DNA of 64,000 bases from Colwellia sp. (GCF_013214175.1 NZ_JABSPA010000002.1:372001-436000); one strand, 5' to 3'. Numbered from the stretch's first letter, positions 49,414 to 58,600 are shown. Made by a program: numbers and translations. The notes: generated by a model from the sequence alone, not told the origin.

Positions 49414-51429
49414 CTAAAACAAAGTTTTCCACAAGGCCGTTATTTTTATGCTCCAACGCTGCCAAATATTTGTCGATTTAATACTGGCATTTTGCTGTTG
49501 TGATAATTTAGCAATTAGCTGCTCTGGACTACTCCACAAGCCTGTCGGCCAATCAATATAACTTGGGTATTTAACTAAGGTTAAATAGACTAAGGCAGCC
49601 AAGCTTAGTTGAGTATTGCGTCTAGTTATTGGCGTCAGATCAGTTGTTAAACCCCAGCCAGCATAAAAGGGCTGGCCCCAAGTAACCACGTTAACGCCTT
49701 GTACCAATGCCTCAAAACCACTGAGCGATGTCATGGTATGCATTTCACTAATGACAGGAAACAAGCTGTTTAGCTCAATATCGATCACTTGTTGATCAAC
49801 ACAAGCATCAATACATTGCGCTGTTAGCGAACCGAGCCTATTGCCCGATACCACATCGGGGTGAGGTTTATAAATAATAAATGCATCGGGTTTGGCTTGG
49901 CGTATTGCCCACAGTAAAGCTTCATTGCTCTTAATCTTTGGGCTGCCGGTTAAAATTGAGGCATCACCATCTACTTGGCCTACCACTAATAAAACTTCTT
50001 TATCGGTATTAGGTTTTTGAAAGCTAGTAACTTGGCCTGTATTGTACTTACTGACTTTAGTTGCTTTCAAGCAAGAGATTAACAGTTCACCACGTTTTAT
50101 TTCATCATCAGTTAATTGATAATTTGAACAAAGTTTTTCTAATTTACTTGGCGTGCGGCTATCAAAATATATACCGTCTGCATCGAGTGATAATGATGAC
50201 GGTGGGCATAAGTTTGAGCCTAAACCATTTGAGCGAATAAAGCCGTCTTCAATTCTCAGGCAATCAGCTAGTTCTGGATGTTTTGCACCCCATACTAATA
50301 TCATATCTTGTTGGTTTAATTGTGCTGGCGGTTTATTTACAAACGTCAGTTTATCGGCAAGGTGACGACAGAAGCGCGTTAAAAAAGCGCGTTTCCATAG
50401 TGAAAATCCAACCAGATATAAAGTAGACCATTGTGGGGTAGGGCGATATTGTTCGTTGATAAGGTCAATTACTGCTTCTACTTCACAGGGTTGCGCCAAA
50501 ATAGGATGATAATACTTAGGGTAGTTAATCAAGGCTCCTGCAACTACTTGCTCAAGGCTGGCAGTGCCACGACGAGAACAGGTTTTTGTATCCGTTGTTA
50601 AACCCCAACCCGCATAAAAAGGCATGCCAAAACAATAGACCGCCTTGCCAAGTAATAATGCCTCAAAACCCATTTGCGACGACACGGTATAAACAGCATC
50701 TACCTGCTTAATTAATGCGTGAGGATGGCAAGCTTCATCGATAATGGTTAAATCAGCTAAGTTAAAGTTCGCTAAAACACCCTTCTTTTTACCGAAACGT
50801 GTATCGGGATGAGTACGTATTAATAGGCGTGCCGATGGATGGTTAATACGAGCTTGTTCAACCATAGCAATAAAGTCGCTTTCTGTAGCTAAAGCTCCGG
50901 CAATGGAAAGATCACCAGCAACTTGGTCAACTAATAATATTGTCGGCTGGGTAAACTGATCAAAGCGCTCTGCTAATGAAGTTGGTAATGCATGATTGTC
51001 ATAACAGTTGTATTTAGTTATGCCTAAGGTCGATATTTTCTCTATTAACTTACTCGCACGTTTTAATAAAGCATCATCACTTGCTTGTGCTATTAACTGC
51101 TCTAACTGACTTGCTTGAGTTGCATCATAAAAAATACCGGTATCATCGGTGATTAAAGATAATTGATGACCTTGCTTAGCTGGGTGTCCAATGTAACCAA
51201 TAAAACCATCTTCCGCTCTGATAAAAGGCAGCTTGTGCTGCTGAGCAAACTTTATCGCTTTTAGGGTATTACTTTTATTGCCCCAACCAATAACCACATC
51301 CTTTTTACCAACAGTATTTTTACTAATACTTTTGACATGTCTTAACTCACCGGATAACAAGCAGTTTATATAGCCATGTTTCATTATGCCGCGTGAGGTT
51401 GTCCAAATGGTAAAGGAGTGTTCAGTCAT
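49414..51429 (-). CDS. kpsC: Capsule beta-Kdo transferase KpsC
   Basis: KpsC, 671 aa, the dual-module transferase that extends the poly-beta-Kdo linker on phosphatidylglycerol for ABC-exported capsules. The two homologous modules are plain: FEALLLGKAVYCFGMPFYAG near residue 265 and FEALVQGVNVVTWGQPFYAG near 590, each followed by WGLTTD. It is transcribed away from kpsS. The split orientation differs from the E. coli kpsFEDUCS order. Convergent with the PagL-like gene. Confidence 0.95.
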   Translation of the reverse strand: MTEHSFTIWTTSRGIMKHGYINCLLSGELRHVKSISKNTVGKKDVVIGWGNKSNTLKAIKFAQQHKLPFIRAEDGFIGYIGHPAKQGHQLSLITDDTGIFYDATQASQLEQLIAQASDDALLKRASKLIEKISTLGITKYNCYDNHALPTSLAERFDQFTQPTILLVDQVAGDLSIAGALATESDFIAMVEQARINHPSARLLIRTHPDTRFGKKKGVLANFNLADLTIIDEACHPHALIKQVDAVYTVSSQMGFEALLLGKAVYCFGMPFYAGWGLTTDTKTCSRRGTASLEQVVAGALINYPKYYHPILAQPCEVEAVIDLINEQYRPTPQWSTLYLVGFSLWKRAFLTRFCRHLADKLTFVNKPPAQLNQQDMILVWGAKHPELADCLRIEDGFIRSNGLGSNLCPPSSLSLDADGIYFDSRTPSKLEKLCSNYQLTDDEIKRGELLISCLKATKVSKYNTGQVTSFQKPNTDKEVLLVVGQVDGDASILTGSPKIKSNEALLWAIRQAKPDAFIIYKPHPDVVSGNRLGSLTAQCIDACVDQQVIDIELNSLFPVISEMHTMTSLSGFEALVQGVNVVTWGQPFYAGWGLTTDLTPITRRNTQLSLAALVYLTLVKYPSYIDWPTGLWSSPEQLIAKLSQQQNASIKSTNIWQRWSIKITALWKTLF

Positions 51430-51698
51430 AAAATGTATTTAGCTCAAATGAATAGTGTCAGTTTACGGTCTGAAACTATCTTATGAAATAGTCAGTTACG
51501 ATAACTTACCGAGAGAATTTTGATATTTTAACAGACATTAATTGTACGTTTATACTTCAAGCTAAAATGTATTTTATTGTATTGTATTGTTATCCAGAGA
51601 GGCTCAAGGGTTATGGTTAAGCTTTTTTTAATATATTATCTCGCGCTTATTTTTAAGCAATTGCTAAAAGAAATCACAAAGCGAAGCGGGCAAATTAA

Positions 51699-52988
51699 TT
51701 GAAACGAGTTTTATTTTTACAAGGTCCTCTGGGCACGTTTTTTAAGAAAACAGCGCAATACTTACATGCTCAAAACCATGAAACCTTTAAAATAAACTTT
51801 AATGGCGGTGACAGCTGCTTTGCTTGGGCTAAGCAAGTTGATGAGTTCACCGGCAAGCCTGAACAATGGTCAACATACCTTATTGAATATATCGACAAGT
51901 ACAAAATAGATAAGATCATTGTTTATGGTGACTGTCGTTTTTATCATCAAGAAGCGGCCAAGGTAGCGAAACAATTAGATATAGATTTCTGGGTTTGTGA
52001 AGAAGGCTACCTGCGTGCTGGTTTTGTCACCTTCGAACAAGGCGGCTGCAATGCCAACTCATTATTAGATAGATCACAACAAGCGATAACTACAACGAAT
52101 GAACAACCAATCATTAGTGACCAACAAGTGGGCAATACTTTTCTATATCGCAGTATTGTAGCGAGTTATTATTACTGGCAAGTAAGACAAAATACTAAAC
52201 GATTTCCTCATTACCAACATCATCGCCCTTGGGTATGGTGGCAAGAAGCTTTGTTCTGGTTTGGTAATTTTAAGCAGAAGTTTATCTCAGAGGTAATTGA
52301 TCCCATTGCCCTAAAGCCATTTACCAAAAAGTATCATAAACAATACTTCTTATTACCTTTGCAAGTTGAAATTGATTTTCAAATGCGCCAACACTCGCGC
52401 TTTAATTCAGTGAAAGAATCTATCCGTTTTACATTGGAATCTTTTGCTCAAAATGCTCGCAAAGATGATGCTTTACTGATTAAACATCATCCGCAAGCAC
52501 GTGGCTTTGCACATTATGGCAAGTTTATTAAAACCTTGTGTAAAGAGTTAGCAATAACCGAACGTGTTTTGTATGTTCATCAAGCTAACCTACCTAGTAT
52601 TTATCGTTCGTGCAAAGGTGTTGTTACCGTTAATAGTACTGTTGGTTTGTCTGCGGTATTACACGCTTTACCTACCATCACTTTAGGGAAAGCGATTTAT
52701 GATTTACCAGGGTTAACCTTTCAAGGTGATTTAACTGATTTCTGGCAAAGTGATTTTCAAGTGAATGAAGAGTTTTTCCATCAATACCAAGGTTACTTAC
52801 AAGATAAGACACAAACTCAAGGTGATTTTTATAAACCCTCAGAAAAGTTCTTATCGAGAATAGCAAAAAAAATAATGATGGAAGACACGACCCAGAAAAC
52901 TAGTGAAAAATTTACGGATACAACTGTCGTAACAAACACACCTAATCAACTAATGGTTGAGTATTCAAAAAGAAGTTTTGCCTCATGA
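51699..52988 (+). CDS. kpsS: Capsule Kdo transferase KpsS
   Basis: KpsS, 429 aa, adds the first Kdo to phosphatidylglycerol to start the capsule lipid linker. RVLFLQGPLGTFFKKTAQYL, VYGDCRFYHQEAAKVAKQL, ILIKHHPQARGF-like ALLIKHHPQARGF and VTVNSTVGLSAVLHALP are family motifs. The start is TTG. About 35 residues beyond the usual end (from MMEDTTQK) are polar and may be disordered. A remnant of the kpsM start overlaps its stop codon, showing that the kpsS-kpsM junction has been remodelled. Confidence 0.95.
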   Translation: MKRVLFLQGPLGTFFKKTAQYLHAQNHETFKINFNGGDSCFAWAKQVDEFTGKPEQWSTYLIEYIDKYKIDKIIVYGDCRFYHQEAAKVAKQLDIDFWVCEEGYLRAGFVTFEQGGCNANSLLDRSQQAITTTNEQPIISDQQVGNTFLYRSIVASYYYWQVRQNTKRFPHYQHHRPWVWWQEALFWFGNFKQKFISEVIDPIALKPFTKKYHKQYFLLPLQVEIDFQMRQHSRFNSVKESIRFTLESFAQNARKDDALLIKHHPQARGFAHYGKFIKTLCKELAITERVLYVHQANLPSIYRSCKGVVTVNSTVGLSAVLHALPTITLGKAIYDLPGLTFQGDLTDFWQSDFQVNEEFFHQYQGYLQDKTQTQGDFYKPSEKFLSRIAKKIMMEDTTQKTSEKFTDTTVVTNTPNQLMVEYSKRSFAS

Positions 52989-53197
52989 ACAGTATGGTAC
53001 CGAGAAGTAGTTCTAAATGTACCCAGCTGTTAGCGGGGTTATTCGTCCTACTAATTCTGTCCATAATTGCACATTTTTTGGCACAAGTTGCAAAGCCCTT
53101 CTTATTGAAATCATCTAAAATTTGCTTCACTGAAAATACGAAAGTTATTTTAACAAGATGCACTATTTTAGGCGGCAATAATATCGCTAAAATGTAA
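52985..53197 (+). pseudogene. Remnant of a duplicated kpsM start joined to inserted sequence
   Basis: An open frame of 70 codons overlaps the kpsS stop as ATGA. Its first 28 bases match the first 28 bases of kpsM (53327-53354) at 22 positions, and all six differences are transitions. After that the frame runs into a sequence found again at 58362-58432, giving a hydrophobic peptide (LILSIIAHFLAQVAKPFLL). I read it as a duplicated kpsM 5' end broken by an insertion. A real small membrane protein cannot be excluded. Confidence 0.45.
53052..53122 (+). repeat. Inserted sequence, copy 1
   Basis: It shares about 71 bases with 58362-58432. The common core is GTCCATAATTGCACAT, then TTTTGGCACA, with substitutions concentrated toward the 3' part. 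The two copies bracket kpsM-kpsT-kpsE-kpsD. Confidence 0.7.
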
Positions 53198-53231
53198 GTT
53201 GATTCGCCTACCATTGTAGACAGGAAATAGA

Positions 53232-53330
53232 GTGAAAATGTTAACAGTCATCGCCACCTCACCAAAATATATCGTCGTTAATGCCACTGTTAAAGAGGCA
53301 TTACTGCAAAAGAGTGATGCCCCTTTATGA
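53232..53330 (+). CDS. Possible 32-codon leader frame before kpsM
   Basis: GTG start with AGGA six bases upstream; an ATG two codons later is also in frame. The peptide MKMLTVIATSPKYIVV..QKSDAPL ends in TGA overlapping the kpsM ATG (ATGA). It may be a translational leader coupled to kpsM, or the leftover of a duplicated kpsS 3' end, since its last bases resemble those at the kpsS stop. Confidence 0.3.
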   Translation: MKMLTVIATSPKYIVVNATVKEALLQKSDAPL

Positions 53331-54115
53331 GTGGTATGGCATCAAGAAGTAGTTGGCAAATAATGTGTGACAGTGTGCATGCATTATTAATGCGCGAGAT
53401 TAAAACAAGATTCGGCACTAACCGTTTAGGTTACTTTTGGGCAATAGCTGAACCGGTAGCACAAGCGGCGGTCATTGGTCTTATTTTTACCCTACTAGGG
53501 CGAAGCAGTGTTTCGGGAATTTCAGTGGCATTGTTTATGTTTACTGGCATTTTACCTTTTAAATTGTTTGCTAAATTATTGCCGCAATTATCAGCCGCAG
53601 TAAATGCTAATAAAGCACTACTGGCTTATCGGCAAGTAAGTGCTATTGACCCTATTATTGCCCGTATTATTATTGAAGTTTCGACCTTCATAGTTGCCTA
53701 CATTGTTATTTTCAGCGTTATGGGTTGGTTAGGTTTTGAGGTAATTCCACACGATATTCTAGGGGTTTTAATGGCGAGTTTATTACTTATTATTATAGCT
53801 ATTGGTATCGGTTTAATGTTGTGTGTTGCCATGAGCTATTGGCAAGATACTAGTAAAATTGTCGGTATGATAATGAGGCCAATGTTTCTTATTTCAGGTA
53901 TATTTTTTGCTGCCACCATGATACCGCAACAATATTGGTATCTCTTTACTTGGAATCCCATATTTCACGCCATTGAATTAAGTCGCGATGCATTTTTTGT
54001 CAGTTATGTAACACCCGTAGGAAGCTGGTTGTATTTAAGTTTATGCGCATTGGTGAGTTTTACCTTGGGCATAGTTACTTTCTATCAAAGCCGCATGAGG
54101 TTTTTAACCACATGA
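53327..54115 (+). CDS. kpsM: Capsule ABC transporter permease KpsM
   Basis: 262-aa ABC-2 permease that, with KpsT, moves the lipid-linked capsule polymer across the inner membrane. It has six membrane segments, with the typical REIKTRFGTNRLGYFWAIAEP near the N-terminus and ISGIFFAATMIPQQYWYLF near the C-terminal third. kpsT follows only after 523 bases filled with repeat elements, where relatives have overlapping genes. Confidence 0.95.
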   Translation: MSGMASRSSWQIMCDSVHALLMREIKTRFGTNRLGYFWAIAEPVAQAAVIGLIFTLLGRSSVSGISVALFMFTGILPFKLFAKLLPQLSAAVNANKALLAYRQVSAIDPIIARIIIEVSTFIVAYIVIFSVMGWLGFEVIPHDILGVLMASLLLIIIAIGIGLMLCVAMSYWQDTSKIVGMIMRPMFLISGIFFAATMIPQQYWYLFTWNPIFHAIELSRDAFFVSYVTPVGSWLYLSLCALVSFTLGIVTFYQSRMRFLTT

Positions 54116-54160
54116 TAAATATTGCCCACCAGCCGTCATCTTCGAAATTGGCCCACAACT

Positions 54161-54561
54161 CGTCATCTTCGAAGTCACTAGTCGAAGATCCATTGTCTGG
54201 TGTTTTGGATTCCCGACAAGACAACTCGGGAATGACGATAACTAGTTGCCCCTCGATAATGACGCCAGAAAATATTGGATTGGGAATGATGTTAGTTAAT
54301 AACTTCCCAGCGATAAAGTTAGCTAGTCGTTACTCCGTAACCCATCAGCCGTCATCTTCGAAGTCACTAGTCGAAGATCCATTGTCTGGTTTTGTGGATT
54401 CCCGACAGGACAACTCGGGAATGACGTTTGTAAATTGTTCCTCAGGAGAGGCGTTTGCCAGTCGTTATTCCGTAGCCCATCAGCCGTCATCTTCGAAGTT
54501 ACTAGTCGAAGATCCATTGTCTGGTGTTGTGGATTCCCGACAGGACAACTCGGGAATGACG
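54161..54561. repeat. Array of three 77-bp two-hairpin elements between kpsM and kpsT
   Basis: Core units lie at 54161-54237, 54350-54426 and 54485-54561. Each runs CGTCATCTTCGAAG ... GGGAATGACG. Each forms hairpin ATCTTCGA/TCGAAGAT and hairpin ATTCCCGA/TCGGGAAT, with an outer CGTCAT/ATGACG stem closing a cloverleaf. Units 2 and 3 lie in a 135-bp tandem duplication, and a partial extra arm precedes unit 1 (54134-54147). This is the whole content of the 54116-54638 gap. A long frame through it encodes only the repeat and is not a gene. Confidence 0.9.
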
Positions 54562-54638
54562 TTTGTAAGTTGTTCCTCAGGAGATACGTTAACTAGTAGT
54601 TCATCAGGAATGACGCTAAACATGGAACTCACAACCCA

Positions 54639-55304
54639 ATGATATATTTCGACAATATGAGTAAATATTACTCCACCAAACAAGGACGGCATTACGTCTT
54701 TAAAAACGTCAATATCTCCCTGCCGACAGATATTAATATCGCTATATTAGGGCCGAATGGAGCGGGTAAATCTACCCTTATTCGGATGATGGGCGGCGCA
54801 GATATGCCAAATAAAGGTCGTATTTATTCAAAGAAAAATATTTCATGGCCATTAGGTTTACAAGGTGGTTTGCAAGGTTCCATGAGTGCTCGAGAAAATG
54901 CCCGTTTTGTTGCTCGTATTCACGGTTATAAAAATACCAAATTAATAGAGCAACAAGTTGCTGACTTTGCCGAAATAGGTAAGTTTTTTGATGAGCCGGT
55001 AAAAACCTATTCAAGCGGCATGAAATCCAAAGTTACTTTTGGTTTAAGCATGGCGTTTGATTTTAATTTTGATGTATTGCTACTCGATGAATTAAGCGCA
55101 GTTGGTGATGCTACCTTTAGAAAAAAAAGTGAATCCTTGTTAAAAGAGCGCTTTGGGAAAACAAAACTTATTATGGTCAGTCACTCAATGCCAGAGTTAA
55201 AAAAACAGTGCCAAGCAGGTGTATTAATTAAAGATCAGAACTTACATTATTTTGCCAATATCGATGATGCAATAAAAGAATACCAGGAAATGTATGTCAA
55301 CTAG
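54639..55304 (+). CDS. kpsT: Capsule ABC transporter ATPase KpsT
   Basis: 221-aa ATPase. Walker A is GPNGAGKST (about 39-47), the signature YSSGMKSKVTFGLSMAF (about 127), Walker B VLLLDELSAVGD and the switch VSHS. It powers KpsM. It starts directly after the repeat array with no clear ribosome-binding site of its own (upstream bases ACAACCCA), so its translation may be low. kpsE overlaps by 11 bases. Confidence 0.95.
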   Translation: MIYFDNMSKYYSTKQGRHYVFKNVNISLPTDINIAILGPNGAGKSTLIRMMGGADMPNKGRIYSKKNISWPLGLQGGLQGSMSARENARFVARIHGYKNTKLIEQQVADFAEIGKFFDEPVKTYSSGMKSKVTFGLSMAFDFNFDVLLLDELSAVGDATFRKKSESLLKERFGKTKLIMVSHSMPELKKQCQAGVLIKDQNLHYFANIDDAIKEYQEMYVN

Positions 55305-56544
55305 CAACCCGTCTAACATTGAAAATAATGATGTTGGAATATTACATGAGATAAGCGAAAAAAAAGTGCCAGTACCTTTATCTAAAACACAACGTAAAAT
55401 TCGAAAACTTAAACGTGATCCCAAGTTGTTTTTGGCTGATTCAAAAGCAACGAAAGCTATGTACAGGGCATGGGCCAAATTAGGCGCCTTTATTCTGGTT
55501 ATTATTGCCTCTTTAATTGTTGTCGCCTATTACAGCGTCGTCGCCTCACCACGTTATGTAAGCCAAGTACAGTTTGTGGTTAAACAGGCGAGTAGTGGAG
55601 AGGTGGCATTAGCGGGTTTAGCAAGCTTTGGAGCTACTACCCCCTCTATGCGTGATGCTTTAATTTTAAAAGAGTACATAGGCTCTCGTGAAATGGCACA
55701 AGCACTCAATCAAAGGCTGGCATTAAAGGCACATTATGAAAGTGAACAATGGGATTGGTTTAGTCGCTTAGCTAAAAAAAGCAGCAGTGAAGAGTTAATT
55801 GCCTATTTTCAAGATCACCTTGTAGTAACACATGATGAACTATCAGAAATTTTGCAAGTAGAAGTGCAAAGTTATCAAGCCGATTACTCATTGCAACTGG
55901 CAAAAGTAATAATGGAAATCAGCGATGAGTTCATTAATAACTTAGGTGAAGGAATGGCGAATCAACAACTTGATTATGCACAAAAAGATGTCGACCGCGC
56001 ATTTAAAGAGCTTAATCTCCAACAAAAAAAGTTACTTAACTTTCAAAATAAACATGAATTGTACAGTCCTGAGCAAAAAGGCAGTGCTTTGCTCGGTGTC
56101 ATTACCAAGCTTGAAACAGACATTATTACTCTAGAAACAGAAATAAAATCATTAAAGGCCTACTTACATGATGATAATGCTGAAATTGTCACTAAGCAGT
56201 ATCAAGTAGATGCCTTACAAGCCCAGTTGATTGAAGAAAAGGTACATTTAACCAGTGATGATAGTAATTCGTTAAATCAAATTAACTCTGCCTATCAGGA
56301 GTTAAAACTTAATAGTGAACTCAGTGTTGAGTTATATAAATCTGCGCTTGCCAGCTTAGAAGTGGTACGTGGTGAAGCGTATAAAAAATTAAAATATTTA
56401 TTAGTAGTAGAGCGACCTTATTTAGCTGAGGACGCCAAATATCCTAGACGACTTTATTCAATTGTCACTTGGTTTGTAGTACTGCTACTAATTTATGGTG
56501 TTGGTCGTTTAGTGTTTTCAATTATAAAGGAACATCAAGAGTAA
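55294..56544 (+). CDS. kpsE: Capsule export inner-membrane protein KpsE
   Basis: 416-aa polysaccharide co-polymerase (PCP-3) that links the KpsMT exporter to the KpsD channel across the periplasm. It has an N-terminal membrane helix (about 61-84), the following YVSQVQFVVKQ beta region, a long periplasmic coiled coil (about 205-330) and a C-terminal membrane helix (about 386-408). It overlaps kpsT by 11 bases and kpsD as TAATG. Confidence 0.94.
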   Translation: MSTSNPSNIENNDVGILHEISEKKVPVPLSKTQRKIRKLKRDPKLFLADSKATKAMYRAWAKLGAFILVIIASLIVVAYYSVVASPRYVSQVQFVVKQASSGEVALAGLASFGATTPSMRDALILKEYIGSREMAQALNQRLALKAHYESEQWDWFSRLAKKSSSEELIAYFQDHLVVTHDELSEILQVEVQSYQADYSLQLAKVIMEISDEFINNLGEGMANQQLDYAQKDVDRAFKELNLQQKKLLNFQNKHELYSPEQKGSALLGVITKLETDIITLETEIKSLKAYLHDDNAEIVTKQYQVDALQAQLIEEKVHLTSDDSNSLNQINSAYQELKLNSELSVELYKSALASLEVVRGEAYKKLKYLLVVERPYLAEDAKYPRRLYSIVTWFVVLLLIYGVGRLVFSIIKEHQE

Positions 56545-58232
56545 TGGTTTTTAACATAAAAAATATGAAAAGCATGCTGTTAAGCATAGCTATGGTATTC
56601 GCTGCATTGGTAAATTTCAGTGCTACTGCAAGTGTTCAGCAGTCAATGCAAGTTGATGCAGATACTGAAGAAGTAAAGCAGATACAAGACACGAGCGTAA
56701 CTAAGCGTTACGGGCATTGGTTATTCAATGGTGGCTTTAAAGACCAAGCCTTTTCTGCGGTAAACCCGTTATATAAAATAAGCCAAGGTGATCAACTCTT
56801 AGTGCAACTTTGGGGCGGTATTGATTTTCAAGCGCAAATGACTGTTGACCCACAAGGCAATATATTTATTCCTAAAGTAGGGCCAGTACGTGTATCAGGG
56901 GTCAGTAATAAAAAATTAAATAAGGTCGTGCTAAGTAGTATTAAGCGAGTTTATAAATCTAATGTTTCTGTGTATGTATCGCTAGTTTCAAATCAACAGG
57001 TAAAAGTATTTTTATCCGGCATGGTTAACAATCCCGGTTTATATAAAGGCCAAAGCGCGGATAGTATTTTACGCTTTATTGATTTAGCGGGCGGCATTCG
57101 TAATGACATGGGAAGCTATCGTAATGTACAAGTAAAACGTGCTAATAAAGTTGTACAAACCATAGATTTATATCAATTTTTACTGCAAGGGATCATGCCA
57201 CCATTACAACTTCAAGACGGCGATGTTATTTTTGTTGCCGGTAAAAATGGTGAGGTTACTTTAGAAGGAGAAGTGGGTTTTGAAGGTCGTTTCGAATTAT
57301 CAGGAAAAACCATCAGCTTAAAACACATTTTGGCAGCATCTGTGACTCACGAAAAAGCCACACACGTTACTATTATTTCTCCATTAACAGCGAAACTAAG
57401 CCAAAGTAAAAATACAAAGTTAGCTAATCGTATTATTGAAGCCAAGCAATATGACATTAATGCTATTGATAACATTAATCTACCTGCTGGCGCTATGGTA
57501 AAAGTATCCTCACAAGTTCGTGCTAACAGCATTAGTATTAGCTTAATCGGCGAACATAAGTCAGCACAAGAAATGGTATTACCTTGGGGAGCCAGCTTAG
57601 CGGACCTTATAAATTCTGTAGAAATGACCAAGCTTTCAAATGCTGATGCGGTGCAATTATTTCGTCAATCAGTTGCCGAACGTCAATATACCATGTTGCA
57701 AGCATCACTCAGTAGCTTAGAACAAACGGTACTTACCGCACGTTCAAATACCAAAGAATCAGCTGAATTACGTAAAGCCGAAGCAGACATTATCTTGCAG
57801 TGGGTGGCTAAAGCACGCCAAGTGCAACCGAAAGGGCAGGTATTGTTAGTAGCAGGTTTTGATGCCAGTAAAATTATTTTACAACAAGGTGACAAAATAG
57901 TTATACCGTCGAAGAAAAACTTAGTCATGATACATGGTGAAGTATTATTTCCTACCGCTGTGGCTTACAACAATAAGTTCTCAATTGAAGATTTCGTCAA
58001 GCAAGCAGGTGGCGCCACGGATGACTTAGACGAATTCAATGTATTGGTAATGCAGCCTAACGGTAGTTTTATCAATGTAAATGACTTACTCAGTAAAAAC
58101 AAAGCGATTAACCCTGGTGATGAAATATTTGTATTAGCTAAGCCCGATCTTAAAGGCTTTCAGCTAGCGAAAGATATCACTGAACTTATCTATCAAGTAG
58201 CCATGTCAGCTGCTGTAATTATTGCCTTGTAA
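56544..58232 (+). CDS. kpsD: Capsule outer-membrane export protein KpsD
   Basis: 562 aa from the ATG at 56544, close to E. coli KpsD (558 aa). A signal peptide (MKSMLLSIAMVFAALVNFSA) is followed by the polysaccharide-export domain (YKISQGDQLLVQLWGG, then VDPQGNIFIPKVGPVRVSG) and several SLBB domains (for example VFLSGMVNNPGLYKG and MIHGEVLFPTAVAYN). It forms the periplasmic/outer-membrane exit with KpsE. A perfect 14-bp hairpin lies 20 bases after the stop. Confidence 0.94.
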   Translation: MVFNIKNMKSMLLSIAMVFAALVNFSATASVQQSMQVDADTEEVKQIQDTSVTKRYGHWLFNGGFKDQAFSAVNPLYKISQGDQLLVQLWGGIDFQAQMTVDPQGNIFIPKVGPVRVSGVSNKKLNKVVLSSIKRVYKSNVSVYVSLVSNQQVKVFLSGMVNNPGLYKGQSADSILRFIDLAGGIRNDMGSYRNVQVKRANKVVQTIDLYQFLLQGIMPPLQLQDGDVIFVAGKNGEVTLEGEVGFEGRFELSGKTISLKHILAASVTHEKATHVTIISPLTAKLSQSKNTKLANRIIEAKQYDINAIDNINLPAGAMVKVSSQVRANSISISLIGEHKSAQEMVLPWGASLADLINSVEMTKLSNADAVQLFRQSVAERQYTMLQASLSSLEQTVLTARSNTKESAELRKAEADIILQWVAKARQVQPKGQVLLVAGFDASKIILQQGDKIVIPSKKNLVMIHGEVLFPTAVAYNNKFSIEDFVKQAGGATDDLDEFNVLVMQPNGSFINVNDLLSKNKAINPGDEIFVLAKPDLKGFQLAKDITELIYQVAMSAAVIIAL

Positions 58233-58252
58233 GTACACAACTTTCATTTTTA

Positions 58253-58284
58253 CAATACTTAGCCACGCCTGTGGCTAAGTATTG
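58253..58284 (+). terminator. Hairpin after kpsD
   Basis: A perfect 14-bp stem (CAATACTTAGCCAC and complement) with loop GCCT. The downstream side is C-rich instead of T-rich, so it is a strong structure but not a canonical intrinsic terminator. Confidence 0.55.
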
Positions 58285-58361
58285 TCCCCCACGGCAGTGA
58301 ACTACAAAGTAGCCTCCCTACTGAATATTAGAACTATCAAACTAAAACCACACTCCTGTAT

Positions 58362-58432
58362 TAATTTTGTCCATAATTGCACATGTTTTGGCACAGCTTG
58401 CACAGCTCTCTTTATTAAAAACCTTTAAAATT
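58362..58432 (+). repeat. Inserted sequence, copy 2
   Basis: Partner of 53052-53122. Read in the same frame it encodes LILSIIAHVLAQLAQ, similar to LILSIIAHFLAQVAK of copy 1, and stays open to a stop near 58471. It lies in the gene-poor 58233-58671 region. Confidence 0.7.
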
Positions 58433-58501
58433 ATCCCACCTAGAAATGCTAAAGCGTTCATTGAAATTTAAGGGCGTTAGGTTAACGAATTCAAGGTATG
58501 A

Positions 58502-58600
58502 AGACTTGTGTCTTACTGTAATCCTGAAGGCAAAGTATTACTTTTTGACGACAAAGAAGTGGTATTTGTTACAGGTAATTTAGTTAGTATCCGCGAATAA
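58502..58600 (+). pseudogene. Short decayed coding fragment
   Basis: A stretch without its own start encodes NPEGKVLLFDDKEVVFVTGN and ends SIRE-stop. It has the composition of a real protein end but is preceded by an in-frame stop. Similar phrases CACGGCAGTGAACT (58290s) and TACGGCAGTACACT (58610s) flank the region as imperfect direct repeats. It is probably the remains of an inserted gene; I do not recognise the family. Confidence 0.35.

Noticed and set aside
51960..51975. GGTAGCG, like the core of an RfaH ops/JUMPstart element
   Set aside because: It is inside the kpsS coding region, not in the leader, and the surrounding consensus is absent.
53079..53093. Sigma-54-like TTGGCACAAGTTGCA
   Set aside because: GG and GC are 8 bases apart, not the required 10. 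The same spacing occurs in the second copy at 58389, so it is part of the repeat and not a promoter.
54161..54561. Possible CRISPR array
   Set aside because: Only three units, irregular spacing, units of 77 bp with large palindromes, and no cas genes.
54043..54642. A 199-codon frame with a repeated peptide between kpsM and kpsT
   Set aside because: It starts inside kpsM in another frame, and its repeats are only the translation of the palindromic DNA units. There is no ribosome-binding site or protein-like composition.
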